Part shown: one piece after another, positions 61,343 to 64,000 of the stretch
Numbering within the stretch: position 1 is the stretch's first letter
How the letters are laid out: each line of letters begins with the position of its first letter
Source of the DNA: a gamma proteobacterium symbiont of Ctena orbiculata
GTDB lineage: Bacteria; Pseudomonadota; Gammaproteobacteria; Chromatiales; Chromatiaceae
Direction: 5' to 3'
Assembly: GCA_003058495.1 (NCBI GenBank)
Contig: QBVC01000007.1
Span: 1 to 64,000 of the forward strand
DNA length: 64,000 nucleotides
Position numbers and translations under genes: made by a program
The notes under the pieces: generated by a model
What the model was told of the DNA's origin: nothing
Databases searched by the model: none
Seen by the model: the letters and a program-made list of their open reading frames with translations, nothing else

Positions 61343-62080
61343 ATGAAAGTCAGTAAGCAAGAGAAGGCGTTGACCCGTAAAAGGATTTTGCGGGCCGCCG
61401 GGGATGTCATCAGTGAAAAGGGCTACAAAACCGCATCCATGCGTGAAATAGCCCGCCGCGCCGAGGTGGGTGACGCCACCATCTACAACTACTTCCCCAC
61501 CAAGGAGAGTCTGCTCTACGGCTACTGCGAGGAGAAACAGCGAGCGGTGGCGGAGGCGCTGAAGCAGATCGAGGATTTTCACGAATACAGCCTGCGGGAG
61601 CAGCTGCAACAGCTGACCGAGACCGAACTGGCCCTCTGGCTGCCCGATCGCGCGTTCCTCACACAGGTCTTCGGCCTGACCTTCTCCGCGCCGGTGGCGG
61701 GGGCCGTCAACCTGGCCGGGACACGGCGCCTGTTCACCCGCATGGTGGAGGATATGATCGATGCCGCCATCGAGGCGGGAGAGATCCCCGAGCAGCCCTA
61801 CCGGGAGCTGCTGGCCCCCCTCTACTGGGACTACTTCACCGGCATTCTCGCCTTTTGGCTGCACGACGACTCGGAGGGTTTCGCCAACACCACCCAACTG
61901 GTCGACCGCAGCGTGGAGATCATCGCCATGGTGTTGCAGACGGCGATGATCGGCAAGGCCCTGGATCTCCTCTCCTTCCTCTTTCGCAGCCAGATCAGCC
62001 GCCATCTGGAGAAGCTGGGGGAGTACACCGGGCCCTGGAAAAAGGCCAAGCGGCGCTTCATGGAGGGGGGGGATGTCTGA
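61343..62080 (+). CDS. TetR-family transcriptional regulator
   Basis: 245 residues from ATG 61343 (GTG 61328 is an alternative). TetR HTH: RILRAAGDVISEKGYKTASM and REIARRAEVGDATIYNYFPT. The C-terminal ligand domain is about 180 residues. Overlaps the UbiB-like gene by 8 bp, so it heads an operon that it probably represses. The related gene arrangement (TetR-ABC1 kinase-hydrolase) suggests lipid or quinone-related metabolism. Confidence 0.9.
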   Translation: MKVSKQEKALTRKRILRAAGDVISEKGYKTASMREIARRAEVGDATIYNYFPTKESLLYGYCEEKQRAVAEALKQIEDFHEYSLREQLQQLTETELALWLPDRAFLTQVFGLTFSAPVAGAVNLAGTRRLFTRMVEDMIDAAIEAGEIPEQPYRELLAPLYWDYFTGILAFWLHDDSEGFANTTQLVDRSVEIIAMVLQTAMIGKALDLLSFLFRSQISRHLEKLGEYTGPWKKAKRRFMEGGDV

Positions 62081-63368
62081 CTCCATCCCCACCGGCAAGC
62101 TGGCGCGCAGCGGCATCGCCGGGGGCGCCCTGCTGAAGGCGGGGGGCAGGCAGCTCGGCCATGCCGCCAAGCGGCCCTTCCTCAGCGAACCGGCGAGACG
62201 GGAGCAGCAGCTGCAGCTCGATGACGACACCGCGAGGATTCTGTTCCAGGCCTTCTCCAGGCTTCGCGGCACCGCGCTGAAGATTGCCCAGATGTTGAGC
62301 ATGGAGAGCAATCTCGTGCCCGAGTGGTTTCGCCGCGAGATGTCGAAGTCCTACCACCAGGTTCCCCCCCTGGGTCGGCCGCTGATACGCAAGCTGATCC
62401 TGCAGGAGTTCGGCAAGCCGCCGGAGGCGCTGTTTGCCCGGTTCGAGGCGGAGGCCTTTGCCGCCGCGAGCCTGGGACAGGTCCACGCCGCCAGCGGACA
62501 GGGCGGCGAGGCGCTGGCGGTGAAGCTGCAATATCCGGGCATCGGCGTCACCATCGACAACGATCTGCAGCTGCTTCGCACCCTGATCAGGCCCACCCGC
62601 TATGCGAAACTGCTGCTCTCCTCCATCGACGAGATCGAGCTGCGCCTCCATGAAGAGGTGGACTATCACCGGGAAGCGGACAATACCGAGTGGTTCAGGA
62701 ACCAGCTGCAGCTGCCCGGTGTCGAGATCCCCGCAGTCCATAGAGACTACTCATCGAAACGCGTCCTTTCCACCGAGCGCTTGCCGGGTCTTCACCTTGA
62801 GGCCTGGCTGGACACCCGTCCAGCACAACAGGCGCGGGACCGGTTCGGGCAACAACTCTATGACATCTTCGTCCACTCCTTCTATGGTCTGCATGCCCTG
62901 CATGCCGACCCCAATCCGGGCAACTATCTGTTCGCCGATGACGGCAACTTGGGATTGGTCGACTTCGGGTGTGTCCGCCGCTACTCGGCGGACTTCGTCG
63001 AGCTGATACCCCGACTGCTGCGTGCCTACAAAGAGCGGGATGCCGTCAAGGTGATTTCGACCTATCAGCGGCTCGGCATGGTTGCCGAGATGGAAGAGGA
63101 TGAACTGCAGCGCTTCTACGATGAAGTCCTGCAACCCTTCGGGGACTGGTTGACCAAACCCTTCAGGGCGGGGCGATTCAATTTCGCCAATCAGGGGTTC
63201 TCCTACACCGCCGAGGGATGGGCCTCGTTCCGACAGCTCGCCAAGGTCCGCAAGATCAACAGTCTCGCCAACGAATTCATCTATTTCGACCGTACCTTTT
63301 TCGGTCTCTACCAGCTTTTCGAAAGGATGGGCGCATGCATCGATATGGAACATCAATGGTTGGTATGA
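62073..63368 (+). CDS. UbiB/ABC1/AarF-family protein
   Basis: 431 residues. Atypical-kinase features: LRGTALKIAQMLSMES (KxGQ variant KIAQ), an Ala-rich loop AAASLGQVHAAS, AVKLQYPG, ADPNPGNYLF and LVDFGCVRR. The family acts in ubiquinone synthesis or lipid homeostasis, often as an ATPase. No C-terminal TM helices are visible. Overlaps the following membrane-protein gene by 4 bp (ATGA). Confidence 0.88.
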   Translation: MSDSIPTGKLARSGIAGGALLKAGGRQLGHAAKRPFLSEPARREQQLQLDDDTARILFQAFSRLRGTALKIAQMLSMESNLVPEWFRREMSKSYHQVPPLGRPLIRKLILQEFGKPPEALFARFEAEAFAAASLGQVHAASGQGGEALAVKLQYPGIGVTIDNDLQLLRTLIRPTRYAKLLLSSIDEIELRLHEEVDYHREADNTEWFRNQLQLPGVEIPAVHRDYSSKRVLSTERLPGLHLEAWLDTRPAQQARDRFGQQLYDIFVHSFYGLHALHADPNPGNYLFADDGNLGLVDFGCVRRYSADFVELIPRLLRAYKERDAVKVISTYQRLGMVAEMEEDELQRFYDEVLQPFGDWLTKPFRAGRFNFANQGFSYTAEGWASFRQLAKVRKINSLANEFIYFDRTFFGLYQLFERMGACIDMEHQWLV

Positions 63369-63787
63369 ACAGGCCCCTGATGTGGGGCGGCCTGTTGAGC
63401 CTGACCGCCGCGCTTCTTCACATCGCAATCATCGTGGGCGGCCCCGCCTGGTACCGCCTGTTCGGCGCCGGTGAAGCGCTTGCCTTGCTGGCGGAAGAGG
63501 GGTCGGCGATACCCGGCGCGATCACCGCGCTGATCGCCCTGATCCTGCTCACCTGGAGCCTCTATGCCTTCGCCGGCACGGGCCTGATCCGCCCCCTGCC
63601 CTGGCTCAAGGGGGTGTTGATAGTGATTACGGCCGTCTATCTGGTGCGCGGCATGGCGCTCTTGCCAGCGGTAATGTTCATGCCCCAGACTGTCGATAGT
63701 TTTCTCATCGCGAGTTCGCTGGTCTGCCTGGCGATCGGCATGCTCCATCTCAGTGGTACGCGTCAGTTGATCTGGGAACTCTCATGA
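63365..63787 (+). CDS. Four-helix membrane protein of unknown function
   Basis: 140 residues from ATG 63365 (MNRPLMWGGLLSLTAALLHI); the upstream frame is not translated. Four hydrophobic segments with a His in the first (LLHIAII) and a His in the last (GMLHLSG). Lies between the UbiB-like and hydrolase genes with ATGA overlaps on both sides, so the four genes (with TetR) are one operon. Confidence 0.78.
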   Translation: MNRPLMWGGLLSLTAALLHIAIIVGGPAWYRLFGAGEALALLAEEGSAIPGAITALIALILLTWSLYAFAGTGLIRPLPWLKGVLIVITAVYLVRGMALLPAVMFMPQTVDSFLIASSLVCLAIGMLHLSGTRQLIWELS

Positions 63788-64000
63788 ACGACAGCAGCAG
63801 CGGCCCGGCCCCGGATAGCAACCCCTTCACCAATCACCGCCTCCCGTTGGGGGTACGCCTCTATCTCAATGCCGCGAGGATTGTGTTCCGGATCACCGGC
63901 GCGCTGTCACCCCGGCTCGCCGCCCTGTTGGCGCTGCGCCTGTTCATGACGCCACCCAGTTTTCCGATACCGCGACGGGAGCAGAAGGTAAGAGAGCGGG
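63784..64000 (+). CDS. Alpha/beta hydrolase-like protein, N-terminal fragment (3' end outside window)
   Basis: The 72 residues visible begin MNDSSSGPAPDSNPFTNHRL and include LLALRLFMTPPSFPIPRREQ, a segment that commonly precedes the alpha/beta hydrolase core. The catalytic motifs lie beyond the window. ATGA overlap with the membrane-protein gene. Confidence 0.55.
   Translation, partial: MNDSSSGPAPDSNPFTNHRLPLGVRLYLNAARIVFRITGALSPRLAALLALRLFMTPPSFPIPRREQKVRER

Noticed and set aside
1-64000. CRISPR arrays, tRNA or rRNA genes, and transposase genes
   Set aside because: None seen on either strand; no regularly spaced repeats, no cloverleaf with a conserved TTCGA arm, and no DDE-type ORF was recognised.

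Overview
The window comes from a GC-rich gammaproteobacterium with an anaerobic respiratory lifestyle, most likely a sulfur-cycle Chromatiales or Sedimenticola-like lineage. This placement is inferred from gene content (formate dehydrogenase, a Psr/Phs-like molybdoenzyme, arsJ, VPLPA-type C-terminal sorting signal), not from a marker gene. No rRNA, tRNA, CRISPR array or transposase was seen.

Layout. 0-4.9 kb: a respiratory molybdoenzyme operon (multiheme cytochrome c, Tat ferredoxin subunit, Tat catalytic subunit, TorD chaperone) closed by a strong terminator. 5-13.9 kb: accessory genes, including an arsenate-detoxification pair (GAPDH and ArsJ), a PhoX-like protein, a MOT1-type molybdate transporter and several very small ORFs. 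14.1-24.3 kb: the most unusual region. It holds an ECF sigma/anti-sigma pair with a subtilase lipoprotein, a divergent lipoprotein/caspase-like operon, and an operon of two secreted proteins built of 36-residue repeats with a GIN-type protein, a small Cys-containing secreted protein, a CsgG-like lipoprotein and an OmpA protein. A shared promoter-like motif (TGAACC-N18-ACTCAAC or close variant) precedes three of its transcription units. 24.4-35.2 kb: a formate dehydrogenase locus (FdhABC plus NarI-like and HdrD/DsrK-like proteins) with its accessory genes. 35.6-38.4 kb: moaA, fdhD and a HTH/periplasmic-binding-like regulator. 38.9-41.4 kb: a broken brnT with brnA, a VPLPA-CTERM protein and moaB. 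41.4-49.4 kb: an A+T-richer exopolysaccharide locus (degenerate KaiC-like protein, PgaC-like synthase, two deacetylase-like proteins, a duplicated-domain secreted protein). 49.5-58.7 kb: a small-alarmone-hydrolase-like HD protein, a two-component system with a sigma-54 activator, and the divergent tupABC-mobA-mobB-moeA operon, which has a near-perfect sigma-54 promoter. 58.7-64 kb: regulators, an acyltransferase, and a TetR-UbiB-like-membrane protein-hydrolase operon.

The common theme is molybdenum/tungsten: uptake (MOT1, TupABC), cofactor synthesis (MoaA, MoaB, MobA, MobB, MoeA), insertion and maturation (FdhD, two TorD-type chaperones) and two large bis-MGD enzymes lie in one 64-kb stretch. 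Sigma-54-type promoters lie in front of both the tup operon and the fdh accessory operon. The locus at 14-24 kb is the best candidate for an undescribed system: a stress-regulated, secreted repeat-protein matrix with a dedicated outer-membrane apparatus.
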